Shown here: positions 13,412-27,626 of the stretch, one piece after another | Layout of the letters: every line of letters begins with the position of its first letter | Numbering within the stretch: the stretch's first letter is position 1 | Origin: Eledone cirrhosa | Taxonomy: Eukaryota > Mollusca > Cephalopoda > Octopoda > Eledonidae | Direction of reading: 5' to 3' | Length of the DNA stretch: 64,000 nt | NCBI GenBank assembly: GCA_964016885.1 | Contig: OZ024744.1 | Span: forward strand, 21,831,798 to 21,895,797 | The notes under the pieces: generated by a model | Told to the model about the DNA's origin: nothing | Database searches by the model: none | What the model saw: the letters and a program-made list of their open reading frames with translations, nothing else | Made by a program: the position numbers and the translations under genes

Positions 13412-15935
13412 TTTAGAAGAGGTGACAGGAACAACAGCTATGACGTCTTCAGACAGTTAGAAGAGGTGACAGGCACAACAGCTATGTCATCTTCAGACAT
13501 TTAGAAGAGGTGACAGCAACAACAGCTATGACATCTTTAGACAGTTAGAAGCGGTGACAGCCACAACAGCTATGACATATTCAGACAGTTAGAAGAGGTG
13601 ACGGCAACAACAGCTATGAGATCTTCAGACTGAAGAGGTGACAGCCACAACAGCTATGACATCTTCAGACAAAAGAGCTGACAGGCACAACAGATATGTG
13701 ATCTTCAGACAGAAGAGGTGACAGCCACAACTGCTATGGCATCTTCAGACAGAAGAGGTGACAGGCACAACAGCTATGACATCTTCAGACAGTTAGAAGG
13801 GGGTGACAGCCTCAACAGCTATGACATCTTTAGACAGTTAGAAGAGGTGACAGCCACAACAGCTATGACATATTTAGACAGTTAGAAGATGTGACAGCCA
13901 CAACAGCTATGACATATTCAGACAGAAGAGGTGACAGGCACATCAGCTATGACATCTACAGACAGAAGAGGTGACAGCCACAACAGCTATGACATCTTCA
14001 GACAATTAGAAGAGGTGACAGCAACAACAGCTATGACATATTCAGACAGTTAGAAGAGGTGACAGCCACAACAGCTATGACGTCTTTAGACAGTTAGAAG
14101 AGGTGACAGTAACAACAGCTATGACATCTTCAGAAGTTAGAAGAGGTAACATGCACAACAGCTATGACATCTTCAGACAGTTAGAAGAGGTGACAGCAAC
14201 AACAGCTATGACATCTTCAGACAGAAGAGGTGACAGCTACAACAACTATGACATCTTCAGACAGTTAGAAGAGCTGACAGGCACAACAGCTATGACATCT
14301 TTAGACAGTTAGAAGAGGTGACAGCCACAACAGCTATGACATATTCAGACAGTTAGAAGAGGTGACAGGCACAACAGCTATGACATCTTCAGACAGTTAG
14401 AAGAGGTGACGACAACAACAGCTATCAGATCTTCCGACAGAAGAGGTGACAGCCACAACAGCTATGACATCTTCAGAGAGAAGAGGTGACAGGCACAACA
14501 GCTATGACATCTACAGACAGAAGAGGTGACAACCACAACAGCTATGACATATTCAGACAGAAGAGGTGACAGGCACAACAGCTATGACATCTTCAGACAG
14601 TTAGCAGAGGTAACAGCAACAACGGCTATGACAACCTCAGACAGTTAGAAGAGGTGACAGGCACAACAGCTATGACATCTTCAGACAGTTAGAAGAGGTG
14701 ACATCCGCAACAGCTATGACATCTTTAGACAGTTAGAAGAGGTTACAGGAACAACAGCTATGACATCTTCAGAAAGAAGAGGTGACAGGCACAACAGCTA
14801 TGACATCTACAGACAGAAGAGGTGACAGCCACAACAGCTATGGCATATTCAGACAGTTAGAAGAGGTGACAGCCACAACAGCTATGACATCTTCAGACAG
14901 TTATAAGATGTGACAGCCACAACAGCTGTCATATTCAGACAGAAGAGCTGACAGGCACATCAGCTATGACATCTACAGACAGAAGAGGTGACAGCCACAA
15001 CAGCTATGACATCTTCAGACAATTAGAAGAGGTGACAGCAACAACAGCTATGACATCTTCAGACAGTTAGAAGAGGTGACAGCCACAACAGCTATGACGT
15101 CTTTAGACAGTTAGAAGAGGTGACAGTAACAACAGCTATGACATCTTCATAAGTTAGAAGAGGTAACAGGCACAACAGCTATGACATCTTCAGACAGTTA
15201 GAAGAGGTGACAGCAACAACAGCTATGACATCTTCAGACAGAAGAGGTGACAGCCACAACAACTATGACATCTTCAGACAGTTAGAAGAGCTGACAGGCA
15301 CAACAGCTATGACATCTTTAGACAGTTAGAAGAGGTGACAGCCACAACAGCTATGACATATTCAGACAGTTAGAAGAGGTGACAGGCACAACAGCTATGA
15401 CATCTTCAGACAGTTAGAAGAGGTGACGGCAACAACAGCTATGAGATCTTCAGACAGAAGAGGTGACAGCCACAACAGCTATGACATCTTCAGAGAGAAG
15501 AGGTGACAGGCACAACAGCTATGACATCTACAGACAGAAGAGGTGACAGCCACAACAGCGATGACATATTCAGACAGTTAGAAGAGGTGACAGCCACAAC
15601 AGCTATGACATATTCAGACAGAAGAGGTGACATGCACAACAGCTATGACATCTTCAAAAAGTTAGAAGAGGTAACAGCAACAACAGCTATGACATCTTCA
15701 GACAGTTAGAAGAGGTGACAGGCACAACAGCTATGACATCTTTAGACAGTTGGAAGAGGTGACAGCCACAACAGCTATGACATCTTCAGACAGTTAGAAG
15801 GGGTGACAGACACAACAGCTATGACATCTTCAGACAGTTAGAAGAGGTGACGCGCAACCACAGCTATGAGATCTTCAGACTGAAGAGGTGGCAGCCACAA
15901 CAACTATGACATCTTCAGACAAAAGAGGTGACAGG
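13412..15935 (+). repeat. Mosaic satellite segment
   Basis: This stretch is still all monomers but breaks the 6.06-kb register. It opens with two CAGACATTTAG variants (near 13,408 and 13,496) not seen in copies A and B. Cassette markers lie at 14,103 and 15,120. The 14,103 copy is the first with the GACAGCTACAACAACTATG subtype. From about 14,880 to 15,850 it follows 17,218-18,182 at an offset of 2,338 bp and 19,431 onward at 4,551 bp, so it is the left arm of the next duplication family. One private change, TCTTCAAAAAGTTAG near 15,651, is absent from the related copies. Confidence 0.75.
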
Positions 15936-18148
15936 CACAACAGCTATGACATCTTCAGACAGTTAGAAGGGGGTGACAGCCTCAACAGCTATGACATATT
16001 TAGACAGTTAGAAATTGTGACAGCCACAACAGCTATGACATATTCAGACAGAAGAGGTGACAGGCACATCAGCTATGACATCTACAGACAGAAGAGGTGA
16101 CAGCCACAACAGCTATGACATCTTCAGACAATTAGAAGAGGTGACAGCAACAACAGCTATGACATCTTCAGACAGTTAGAAGAGGTGACAGTAACAACAG
16201 CTATGACATCTTCAGAAGTTAGAAGAGGTAACAGGCACAACAGCTATGACATCTTCAGACAGTTAGAAGAGGTGACAGCAACAACAGCTATGACATCTTC
16301 AGACAGAAGAGGTGACAGCTACAACAACTATGACATCTTCAGACAGTTAGAAGAGCTGACAGGCACAACAGCTATGACATCTTTAGGCAGTTAGAAGAGG
16401 TGACAGCCACAAGAGCTATGACATATTCAGACAGTTAGAAGAGGTGACAGGCACAACAGCTATGACATCTTCAGACAGTTAGAAGAGGTGACGGCAACAA
16501 CAGCTATGAGATCTTCCGACAGAAGAGGTGACAGCCACAACAGCTATGACATCTTCAGAGAGAAGAGGTGACAGGCACAACAGCTATGACATCTACAGAC
16601 AGAAGAGGTGACAACCACAACAGCTATGACATATTCAGACAGAAGAGGTGACAGGCACAACAGCTATGACATCTTCAGACAGTTAGCAGAGGTAACAGCA
16701 ACAACGGCTATGACAACCTCAGACAGTTAGAAGAGGTGACAGGCACAACAGCTATGACATCTTTAGACAGTTAGAAGAGGTGAAAGCCACCACAGCTATG
16801 AGATATTCAGACAGTTAGAAGAGGTGACAGGCACAACAGCTATGACATCTTCAGACAGTTAGAAGAGGTGACAGCCGCAACAGCTATGACATCTTTAGAC
16901 AGTTAGAAGAGGTTACAGGAACAACAGCTATGACATCTTCAGAAAGAAGAGGTGACAGGCACAACAGCTATGACATCTACAGACAGAAGAGGTGACAGCC
17001 ACAACAGCTATGGCATATTCAGACAGTTAGAAGAGGTGACATCCGCAACAGCTATGACATCTTTAGACAGTTAGAAGAGGTTACAGGAACAACAGCTATG
17101 ACATCTTCAGAAAGAAGAGGTGACAGGCACAACAGCTATGACATCTACAGACAGAAGAGGTGACAGCCACAACAGCTATGGCATATTCAGACAGTTAGAA
17201 GAGGTGACAGCCACAACAGCTATGACATCTTCAGACAGTTATAAGATGTGACAGCCACAACAGCTGTCATATTCAGACAGAAGAGCTGACAGGCACATCA
17301 GCTATGACATCTACAGACAGAAGAGGTGACAGCCACAACAGCTATGACATCTTCAGACAACTAGAAGAGGTGACAGCAACAACAGCTATGACATCTTCAG
17401 ACAGTTAGAAGAGGTGACAGCCACAACAGCTATGACGTCTTTAGACAGTTAGAAGAGGTGACAGTAACAACAGCTATGACATCTTCATAAGTTAGAAGAG
17501 GTAACAGGCACAACAGCTATGACATCTTCAGACAGTTAGAAGAGGTGACAGCAACAACAGCTATGACATCTTCAGACAGAAGAGGTGACAGCCACAACAA
17601 CTATGACATCTTCAGACAGTTAGAAGAGCTGACAGGCACAACAGCTATGACATCTTTAGACAGTTAGAAGAGGTGACAGCCACAACAGCTATGACATATT
17701 CAGACAGTTAGAAGAGGTGACAGGCACAACAGCTATGACATCTTCAGACAGTTAGAAGAGGTGACGGCAACAACAGCTATGAGATCTTCAGACAGAAGAG
17801 GTGACAGCCACAACAGCTATGACATCTTCAGAGAGAAGAGGTGACAGGCACAACAGCTATGACATCTACAGACAGAAGAGGTGACAGCCACAACAGCGAT
17901 GACATATTCAGACAGTTAGAAGAGGTGACAGCCACAACAGCTATGACATATTCAGACAGAAGAGGTGACATGCACAACAGCTATGACATCTTCAGACAGT
18001 TAGAAGAGGTAACAGCAACAACAGCTATGACATCTTCAGACAGTTAGAAGAGGTGACAGGCACAACAGCTATGACATCTTTAGACAGTTGGAAGAGGTGA
18101 CAGCCACAACAGCTATGACATCTTCAGACAGTTAGAAGAGGTGACAGA
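15936..18148 (+). repeat. 2,213-bp tandem unit, copy 1
   Basis: This unit is followed directly by a copy offset by exactly 2,213 bp. The match runs from about 15,936 to 18,182 in this copy. Every stretch I aligned was identical, including rare variants such as TTTAGGCAGTTAG (near 16,383), GTGAAAGCCACCAC (near 16,781), GACATCCGCAAC (near 17,039) and CAACTAGAAG (near 17,358). Cassette markers are at 16,185 and 17,458. An internal 168-bp four-monomer duplication (TTACAGGAAC at 16,913 and 17,081) is carried by both copies, so it predates the 2,213-bp duplication. Confidence 0.88.
16871..17206 (+). repeat. 168-bp four-monomer tandem duplication
   Basis: The run TTACAGGAAC, TCTACAGACAG, TATGGCATATTC and CGCAACAGC occurs twice. 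TTACAGG is at 16,913 and 17,081, a period of 168 bp made of 44+44+40+40. The first copy begins GACAGCCGCAAC and the second GACATCCGCAAC. The same doublet is present in the next 2,213-bp copy (near 19,084-19,419). The parallel region at 14,701-14,870 has only the single ATCCGCAAC form. Confidence 0.85.
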
Positions 18149-20361
18149 CACAACAGCTATGACATCTTCAGACAGTTAGAAGGGGGTGACAGCCTCAACA
18201 GCTATGACATATTTAGACAGTTAGAAATTGTGACAGCCACAACAGCTATGACATATTCAGACAGAAGAGGTGACAGGCACATCAGCTATGACATCTACAG
18301 ACAGAAGAGGTGACAGCCACAACAGCTATGACATCTTCAGACAATTAGAAGAGGTGACAGCAACAACAGCTATGACATCTTCAGACAGTTAGAAGAGGTG
18401 ACAGTAACAACAGCTATGACATCTTCAGAAGTTAGAAGAGGTAACAGGCACAACAGCTATGACATCTTCAGACAGTTAGAAGAGGTGACAGCAACAACAG
18501 CTATGACATCTTCAGACAGAAGAGGTGACAGCTACAACAACTATGACATCTTCAGACAGTTAGAAGAGCTGACAGGCACAACAGCTATGACATCTTTAGG
18601 CAGTTAGAAGAGGTGACAGCCACAAGAGCTATGACATATTCAGACAGTTAGAAGAGGTGACAGGCACAACAGCTATGACATCTTCAGACAGTTAGAAGAG
18701 GTGACGGCAACAACAGCTATGAGATCTTCCGACAGAAGAGGTGACAGCCACAACAGCTATGACATCTTCAGAGAGAAGAGGTGACAGGCACAACAGCTAT
18801 GACATCTACAGACAGAAGAGGTGACAACCACAACAGCTATGACATATTCAGACAGAAGAGGTGACAGGCACAACAGCTATGACATCTTCAGACAGTTAGC
18901 AGAGGTAACAGCAACAACGGCTATGACAACCTCAGACAGTTAGAAGAGGTGACAGGCACAACAGCTATGACATCTTTAGACAGTTAGAAGAGGTGAAAGC
19001 CACCACAGCTATGAGATATTCAGACAGTTAGAAGAGGTGACAGGCACAACAGCTATGACATCTTCAGACAGTTAGAAGAGGTGACAGCCGCAACAGCTAT
19101 GACATCTTTAGACAGTTAGAAGAGGTTACAGGAACAACAGCTATGACATCTTCAGAAAGAAGAGGTGACAGGCACAACAGCTATGACATCTACAGACAGA
19201 AGAGGTGACAGCCACAACAGCTATGGCATATTCAGACAGTTAGAAGAGGTGACATCCGCAACAGCTATGACATCTTTAGACAGTTAGAAGAGGTTACAGG
19301 AACAACAGCTATGACATCTTCAGAAAGAAGAGGTGACAGGCACAACAGCTATGACATCTACAGACAGAAGAGGTGACAGCCACAACAGCTATGGCATATT
19401 CAGACAGTTAGAAGAGGTGACAGCCACAACAGCTATGACATCTTCAGACAGTTATAAGATGTGACAGCCACAACAGCTGTCATATTCAGACAGAAGAGCT
19501 GACAGGCACATCAGCTATGACATCTACAGACAGAAGAGGTGACAGCCACAACAGCTATGACATCTTCAGACAACTAGAAGAGGTGACAGCAACAACAGCT
19601 ATGACATCTTCAGACAGTTAGAAGAGGTGACAGCCACAACAGCTATGACGTCTTTAGACAGTTAGAAGAGGTGACAGTAACAACAGCTATGACATCTTCA
19701 TAAGTTAGAAGAGGTAACAGGCACAACAGCTATGACATCTTCAGACAGTTAGAAGAGGTGACAGCAACAACAGCTATGACATCTTCAGACAGAAGAGGTG
19801 ACAGCCACAACAACTATGACATCTTCAGACAGTTAGAAGAGCTGACAGGCACAACAGCTATGACATCTTTAGACAGTTAGAAGAGGTGACAGCCACAACA
19901 GCTATGACATATTCAGACAGTTAGAAGAGGTGACAGGCACAACAGCTATGACATCTTCAGACAGTTAGAAGAGGTGACGGCAACAACAGCTATGAGATCT
20001 TCAGACAGAAGAGGTGACAGCCACAACAGCTATGACATCTTCAGAGAGAAGAGGTGACAGGCACAACAGCTATGACATCTACAGACAGAAGAGGTGACAG
20101 CCACAACAGCGATGACATATTCAGACAGTTAGAAGAGGTGACAGCCACAACAGCTATGACATATTCAGACAGAAGAGGTGACATGCACAACAGCTATGAC
20201 ATCTTCAGACAGTTAGAAGAGGTAACAGCAACAACAGCTATGACATCTTCAGACAGTTAGAAGAGGTGACAGGCACAACAGCTATGACATCTTTAGACAG
20301 TTGGAAGAGGTGACAGCCACAACAGCTATGACATCTTCAGACAGTTAGAAGAGGTGACAGA
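18149..20361 (+). repeat. 2,213-bp tandem unit, copy 2
   Basis: This is a tandem repeat of 15,936-18,148 with no difference found in the compared stretches. Identity continues to about 20,395, then stops where GTGACGCGCAACC appears. At its left junction (near 18,181) this copy goes directly from CAGTTAGA into GGGGGTGACAGCCTC. Sites near 15,845 and 20,396 instead carry an extra 125 bp (monomers of 41, 40 and 44 bp). The cassette intervals therefore alternate: 15,503 to 17,841 is 2,338 bp and 17,841 to 20,054 is 2,213 bp. Cassette markers lie at 18,398 and 19,671. Confidence 0.88.
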
Positions 20362-23300
20362 CACAACAGCTATGACATCTTCAGACAGTTAGAAGAGGTG
20401 ACGCGCAACCACAGCTATGAGATCTTCAGACTGAAGAGGTGGCAGCCACAACAACTATGACATCTTCAGACAAAAGAGGTGACAGGCACAACAGCTATGA
20501 CATCTTCAGACAGTTAGAAGGGGGTGACAGCCTCAACAGCTATGACATATTTAGACAGTTAGAAATTGTGACAGCCACAACAGCTATGACATATTCAGAC
20601 AGAAGAGGTGACAGGCACATCAGCTATGACATCTACAGACAGAAGAGGTGACAGCCACAACAGCTATGACATCTTCAGACAATTAGAAGAGGTGACAGCA
20701 ACAACAGCTATGACATCTTCAGACAGTTAGAAGAGGTGACAGTAACAACAGCTATGACATCTTCAGAAGTTAGAAGAGGTAACAGGCACAACAGCTATGA
20801 CATCTTCAGACAGTTAGAAGAGGTGACAGCAACAACAGCTATGACATCTTCAGACAGAAGAGGTGACAGCTACAACAACTATGACATCTTCAGACAGTTA
20901 GAAGAGCTGACAGGCACAACAGCTATGACATCTTTAGGCAGTTAGAAGAGGTGACAGCCACAACGGCTATGACATATTCAGACAGTTAGAAGAGGTGACA
21001 GGCACAACAGCTATGACATCTTCAGACAGTTAGAAGAGGTGACGGCAACAGCAGCTATGAGATCTTCCGACAGAAGAGGTGACAGCCACAACAGCTATGA
21101 CATCTTCAGAGAGAAGAGGTGACAGGCACAACAGCTATGACATCTACAGACAGAAGAGGTGACAACCACAACAGCTATGACATATTCAGACAGAAGAGGT
21201 GACAGGCACAACAGCTATGACATCTTCAGACAGTTAGCAGAGGTAACAGCAACAACGGCTATGACAACCTCAGACAGTTAGAAGAGGTGACAGGCACAAC
21301 AGCTATGACATCTTTAGACAGTTAGAAGAGGTGACAGCCACCACAGCTATGAGATATTCAGACAGTTAGAAGAGGTGACAGGCACAACAGCTATGACATC
21401 TTCAGACAGTTAGAAGAGGTGACAGCCGCAACAGCTATGACATCTTTAGACAGTTAGAAGAGGTTACAGGAACAACAGCTATGACATCTTCAGAAAGAAG
21501 AGGTGACAGCCACAACAGCTATGGCATATTCAGACAGTTAGAAGAGGTGACAGCCACAACAGCTATGACATCTTCAGACAGTTATAAGATGTGACAGCCA
21601 CAACAGCTATGACGTCTTTAGACAGTTAGAAGAGGTGACAGTAACAACAGCTATGACATCTTCAGAAGTTAGAAGAGGTAACAGGCACAACAGCTATGAC
21701 ATCTTCAGACAGTTAGAAGAGGTGACAGCAACAACAGCTATGACATCTTCAGACAGAAGAGGTGACAGCCACAACAACTATGACATCTTCAGACAGTTAG
21801 AAGAGCTGACAGGCACAGCAGCTATGACATCTTTAGACAGTTAGAAGAGGTGACAGCCACAACAGCTATGACATATTCAGACAGTTAGAAGAGGTGACGG
21901 CAACAACAGCTATGAGATCTTCAGACAGAAGAGGTGACAGCCACAACAGCTATGACATCTTCAGAGAGAAGAGGTGACAGGCACAACAGCTATGACATCT
22001 ACAGACAGAAGAGGTGACAGCCACAACAGCGATGACATATTCAGACAGTTAGAAGAGGTGACAGCCACAACAGCTATGACATATTCAGACAGAAGAGGTG
22101 ACATGCACAACAGCTATGACATCTTCAGACAGTTAGAAGAGGTAACACCAACAACAGCTATGACATCTTCAGACAGTTAGAAGAGGTGACAGGCACAACA
22201 GCTATGACATCTTTAGACAGTTGGAAGAGGTGACAGCCACAACAGCTATGACATCTTCAGACAGTTAGAAGAGGTGACAGACACAACAGCTATGACATCT
22301 TCAGACAGTTAGAAGAGGTGACAGCCACAACAGCTATGACATATTCAGACAGTTAGAAGAGGTGACAGCAACAACAGCTATGACATCTTCAGACAGTTAG
22401 AAGAGGTGACAGCCACAACAGCTATGACATATTCAGACAGTTAGAAGAGGTGACGGCAACCACAGCTATGAGATCTTCAGACTAAAGAGGTGGCAGCCAC
22501 AACAGCTATGACATCTTCAGACAAATGAGGTGACAGGCACAACAGCTATGAGATCTTCAGACAGAAGAGGTGACAGCCACAACAGCTATGACATCTTCAG
22601 ACAGAAGAGGTGACAGGCACAACAGCTATGACATATTCAGACAGTTAGAAGAGGTAACAGCAACAACAGCTATGACATATTCAGACAGTTAGAAGAGGTG
22701 ACAGGCACAACAGCTATGACATCTTTAGACAGTTGGAAGAGGTGACAGCCACAACAGCTATGACATCTCCAGACAGTTAGAAGAGGTTACAGCCACAGCA
22801 GCTATGACATCTTCAGACAGAAGAGGTGACAGGCACAACAGCTATGACATCTTCAGACAGTTAGAAGAGGTAACAGCAACAACAGCTATGACATCTTCAG
22901 ACAGTTAGAAGAGGTGACAGGCACAACAGCTGTGACATGTGTAGACAGTTGGAAGAGGTGACAGCCACAACAGCTATGACATCTTCAGACAGTTAGAAGA
23001 GGTGACAGCCACAACAGCTATGACATCTTCAGACAGTTAGAAGAGGTGACAGGAACAACAGCTATGACGTCTTCAGACAGTTAGAAGAGGTGACAGGCAC
23101 AACAGCTATGTCATCTTCAGACAGTTAGAAGAGGTGACAGCAACAACAGCTATGACATCTTTAGACAGTTAGAAGCGGTGACAGCCACAACAGCTATGAC
23201 ATATTCAGACAGTTAGAAGAGGTGACGGCAACAACAGCTATGAGATCTTCAGACTGAAGAGGTGACAGCCACAACAGCTATGACATCTTCAGACAAAAGA

Positions 23301-25721
23301 GCTGACAGGCACAACAGCTATGTGATCTTCAGACAGAAGAGGTGACAGCCACAACTGCTATGACATCTTCAGACAGAAGAGGTGACTGGCACAACAGCTA
23401 TGACATCTTCAGACAGTTAGAATGGGGTGACAGCCTCAACAGCTATGACATCTTTAGACAGTTAGAAGAGGTGACAGGAAGAACAGCTATGACATCTTCA
23501 GAAAGTTAGAAGAGGTGACAGGCACAACAGCTATGACATATTTAGACAGTTAGAAGAGGTGACAGGAAGAACAGCTATGACATCTTCAGACAGTTAGAAG
23601 AGGTGACAGGCACAACAGCTATGACATCTTCAGACAGTTAGAAGAGGTGACAGCAACAACAGTTATGACATCTTCAGACAGTTAGAAGAGGTGACAGCCA
23701 CAACAGCTATGACGTCTTTAGACAGTTAGAAGAGGTGACAGCCACAACAGCTATGACATCTTCAGACAGTTAGAAGAGGTGACAGCAACAACAGTTATGA
23801 CATCTTCAGACAGTTAGAAGAGGTGACAGGCACAACAGCTATGACATCTTCAGACAGTTAGAAGAGGTGACAGCAACAACAGTTATGACATCTTCAGACA
23901 GTTAGAAGAGGTGACAGCCACAACAGCTATGACATCTTCAGACAGTTAGAAGAGGTGACAGGAACAACAGCTTTGACGTCTTCAGACAGTTAGAAGAGGT
24001 GACAGGCACAACAGCAATGTCATCTTCAGACAGTTAGAAGAGGTGACAGGCACATCAGCTATGTCATCTACAGACAGAAGAGGTGACAGCCACAACAGCT
24101 ATGACATCTTCAGACAATTAGAAGAGGTGACAGCAACAACAGCTATGACATCTTCAGACAGTTAGAAGAGGTGACAGGAACAACAGCTATGACGTCTTTA
24201 GACAGTTAGAAGAGGTGAAAGTAACAACAGCTATGGCATCTTCAGAAGTTAGAAGAGGTAACAGGCACAACAGCTATGACATCTTCAGACAGTTAGAAGA
24301 GGTGACAGCAACAACAGCTATGACATCTTCAGACAGAAGAGGTGACAGCTACAACAACTATGACATCTTCAGACAGTTAGAAGAGCTGACAGGCACAACA
24401 GCTATGACATCTTTAGACAGTTAGAAGAGGTGACAGCCACAACAGCTATGACATCTTCAGACAGTTAGAAGAGGTGACAGGCACAACAGCTATGACATCT
24501 TCAGACAGTTAGAAGAGGTGACGGCAACAACAGCTATGACATCTTTAGACAGTTGGAAGAGGTGACAGCCACAACAGCTATGACATCTTCAGACAGTTAG
24601 AAGAGGTGACAGACACAACAGCTATGACATCTTCAGACAGTTAGAAGAGGTGACGGCAACCACAGCTATGAGATCTTCAGACTGAAGAGGTGGCAGCCAC
24701 AACAGCTATGACATCTTCAGACAAAAGAGGTGACAGGCACAACAGCTATGAGATCTTCAGACAGAAGAGGTGACAGCCACAACAGCTATGACATCTTCAG
24801 ACAGAAGAGGTGACAGGCACAACAGCTATGACATATTCAGACAGTTAGAAGAGGTAACAGCAACAACAGCTATGACATATTCAGACAGTTAGAAGAGGTG
24901 ACAGGCACAACAGCTATGACATCTTTAGACAGTTGGAAGAGGTGACAGCCACAACAGCTATGACATCTCCAGACAGTTAGAAGAGGTGACAGCCACAGCA
25001 GCTATGACATCTTCAGACAGAAGAGGTGACAGGCACAACATCTATGACATCTTCAGACAGTTAAAAGAGGTAACAGCAACAACAGCTATGACATCTTCAG
25101 ACAGTTAGAAGAGGTGACAGGCACAACAGCTGTGACATGTGTAGACAGTTGGAAGAGGTGACAGCCACAACAGCTATGACATCTTCAGACAGTTAGAAGA
25201 GGTGACAGCCACAACAGCTATGACATCTTCAGACAGTTAGAAGAGGTGACAGGAACAACAGCTATGACGTCTTCAGACAGTTAGAAGAGGTGACAGGCAC
25301 AACAGCTATGTCATCTTCAGACAGTTAGAAGAGGTGACAGCAACAACAGCTATGATATCTTTAGACAGTTAGAAGCGGTGACAGCCACAACAGCTATGAC
25401 ATATTCAGACAGTTAGAAGAGGTGACAGGCACAACAGCTATGACGTCTTTAGACAGTTGGAAGAGGTGACAGCCACAACAGCTATGACATCTCCAGACAG
25501 TTAGAAGAGGTGACAGCTACAACAGCTATGACATCTTCAGACAGAAGAGGTAAAAGGCACAACATCTATGACATCTTCAGACAGTTAGAAGAGGTAACAG
25601 CAACAACAGCTATGACATCTTCAGACAGTTAGAAGAGGTGACAGGAACAACAGCTATGACGTCTTCAGACAGTTAGAAGAGGTGACAGGCACAACAGCTA
25701 TGTCATCTTCAGACAGTTAGA
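20362..25721 (+). repeat. Mosaic segment with a 2,200-bp-spaced pair
   Basis: The left part to about 20,736 repeats 15,811-16,185 at an offset of 4,551 bp, and similarity continues to about 21,590. Within the rest, 22,431-23,226 and 24,631-25,426 match at an offset of 2,200 bp. Both share the unusual GCTGTGACATGTGTAG monomer (TGTGACATGT at 22,931 and 25,131). They differ, for example, at ACTAAAGAGG versus ACTGAAGAGG (near 22,491 and 24,691). Cassette markers are at 20,736, 21,635 and 24,215. Between 23,460 and 23,960 there is a local run of repeated GACAGGAAGAAC and GCAACAACAGTTATG monomers. No non-repeat sequence was seen. Confidence 0.78.
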
Positions 25722-27626
25722 AGCGGTGACAGCCACAACAGCTATGACATATTCAGACAGTTAGAAGAAGTGACGGCAACAACAGCTATGAGATCTTCAG
25801 ACTGAAGAGGTGACAGCCACAACAGCTATGACATCTTCAGACAAAAGAGCTGACAGGCACAACAGCTATGTGATCTTCAGACAGAAGAGGTGACAGCCAC
25901 AACTGCTATGACATCTTCAGACAGAAGAGGTGACAGGCACAACAGCTATGACATCTTCAGACAGTTAGAATGGGGTGACAGCCTCAACAGCTATGACATC
26001 TTTAGACAGTTAGAAGAGGTGACAGCCACAACAGCTATGACATCTTCAGACAGTTAGAAGAGGTGACAGCCACAACAGCTATGACATATTTAGACAGTTA
26101 GAAGATGTGACAGGAACAACAGCTATGACATCTTCAGACAGTTAGAAGAGGTGACAGCCACAACAGCTATGACATCTTCAGACAGTTAGAAGAGGTGACA
26201 GCCACAACAGCTATGACATATTTAGACAGTTAGAAGATGTGACAGGAACAACAGCTATGACATCTTCAGACAGTTAGAAGAGGTGACAGGCACAACAGCT
26301 ATGATATCTTCAGACAGGTAGAAGAGGTGACAGCAACAACAGCTATGACATCTTCAGACAGAAGAGGTGACAGCCACAACAGCTATGGCATCTTTAGACA
26401 GTTAGAAGAGGTGACAGCCACGACAGCTATGAGATATTCAGACAGTTAGAAGAGGTGACAGGCACAACAGCTATGACATCTTCAGACAGTTAGAAGAGGT
26501 GACAGCCACAACAGCTATGACATATTTAGACAGTTAGAAGAGGTGACAGGAAGAACAGCTATGACATCTTCAGACAGTTAGAAGAGGTGACAGGCACAAC
26601 AGCTATGACATCTTCAGACAGTTAGAAGAGGTGACAGGCACAACAGCTATGACATCTTCAGACAGTTAGAAGAGGTGACAGCAACAACAGTTATGACATC
26701 TTCAGACAGTTAGAAGAGGTGACAGCCACAACAGCTATGACGTCTTTAGACAGTTAGAAGAGGTGACAGTAACAACAGCTATGACATCTTCAGAAGTTAG
26801 AAGAGGTAACAGGCACAACAGCTATGACATCTTCAGACAGTTAGAAGAGGTGACAGCAACAACAGCTATGACATCCTCAGACAGAAGAGGTGACAGCCAC
26901 AACAACTATGACATATTCAGACAGTTAGAAGAGCTGACAGGCACAACAGCTATGACATCTTTAGACAGTTAGAAGAGGTGACAGCCACAACAGCTATGAC
27001 ATATTCAGACAGTTAGAAGAGGTGACAGGCACAACAGCTATGACATCTTCAGACAGTTAGAAGAGGTGACGGCAACAACAGCTATGAGATCTTCCGACAG
27101 AAGAGGTGACAGCCACAACAGCTATGACATCTTCAGAGAGAAGAGGTGACAGGCACACCAGCTATGACATCTACAGACAGAAGAGGTGACAGCCACAACA
27201 GCTATGACATATTCAGACAGAAGAGGTGACAGGCACAACAGCTATGACATCTTCAGACAGTTAGAAGACGTAACAGCAACAACAGCTATGACATCTCCAG
27301 ACAGTTAGAAGAGGTGACAGGCACAACAGCTATGACATCTTTAGACAGTTGGAAGAGGTGACAGCCACAACAGCTATGACATCTTCAGACAGTTAGAAGA
27401 GGTGACAGCCACAACAGCTATGACATCTTCAGACAGTTAGACGAGGTGACAGGAACAACAGCTATGACGTCTTCAGGCAGTTAGAAGAGGTGACAGGCAC
27501 AACAGCTATGTCATCTTCAGACAGTTAGAAGAGGTGACAGCAACAACAGCTATGACATCTTTAGACAGTTAGAAGCGGTGACAGCCACAACAGCTATGAC
27601 ATATTCAGACAGTTAGAAGAGGTGAC
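25722..27626 (+). repeat. 2,280-bp-spaced unit, copy 1
   Basis: This copy matches 28,002-29,906 at a constant offset of exactly 2,280 bp. A diagnostic shared monomer has TTAGAATGGGGTGACAGCCTC (TGGGG at 25,971 and 28,251). Differences I noted are few: GATATC versus GACATC (26,311/28,591), CAGTTATG versus CATTTATG (near 26,690/28,970), CACACCAGC versus CACAACAGC (near 27,158/29,438), GAAGAGG versus GAAGATG (near 27,357/29,637), and CAGACAG versus CAGATAG (near 27,390/29,670). It also contains an internal 132-bp (three-monomer) duplication around the CATATTTAGACAGTTAGAAG variants near 26,080-26,240. The cassette marker is at 26,763. Confidence 0.85.
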
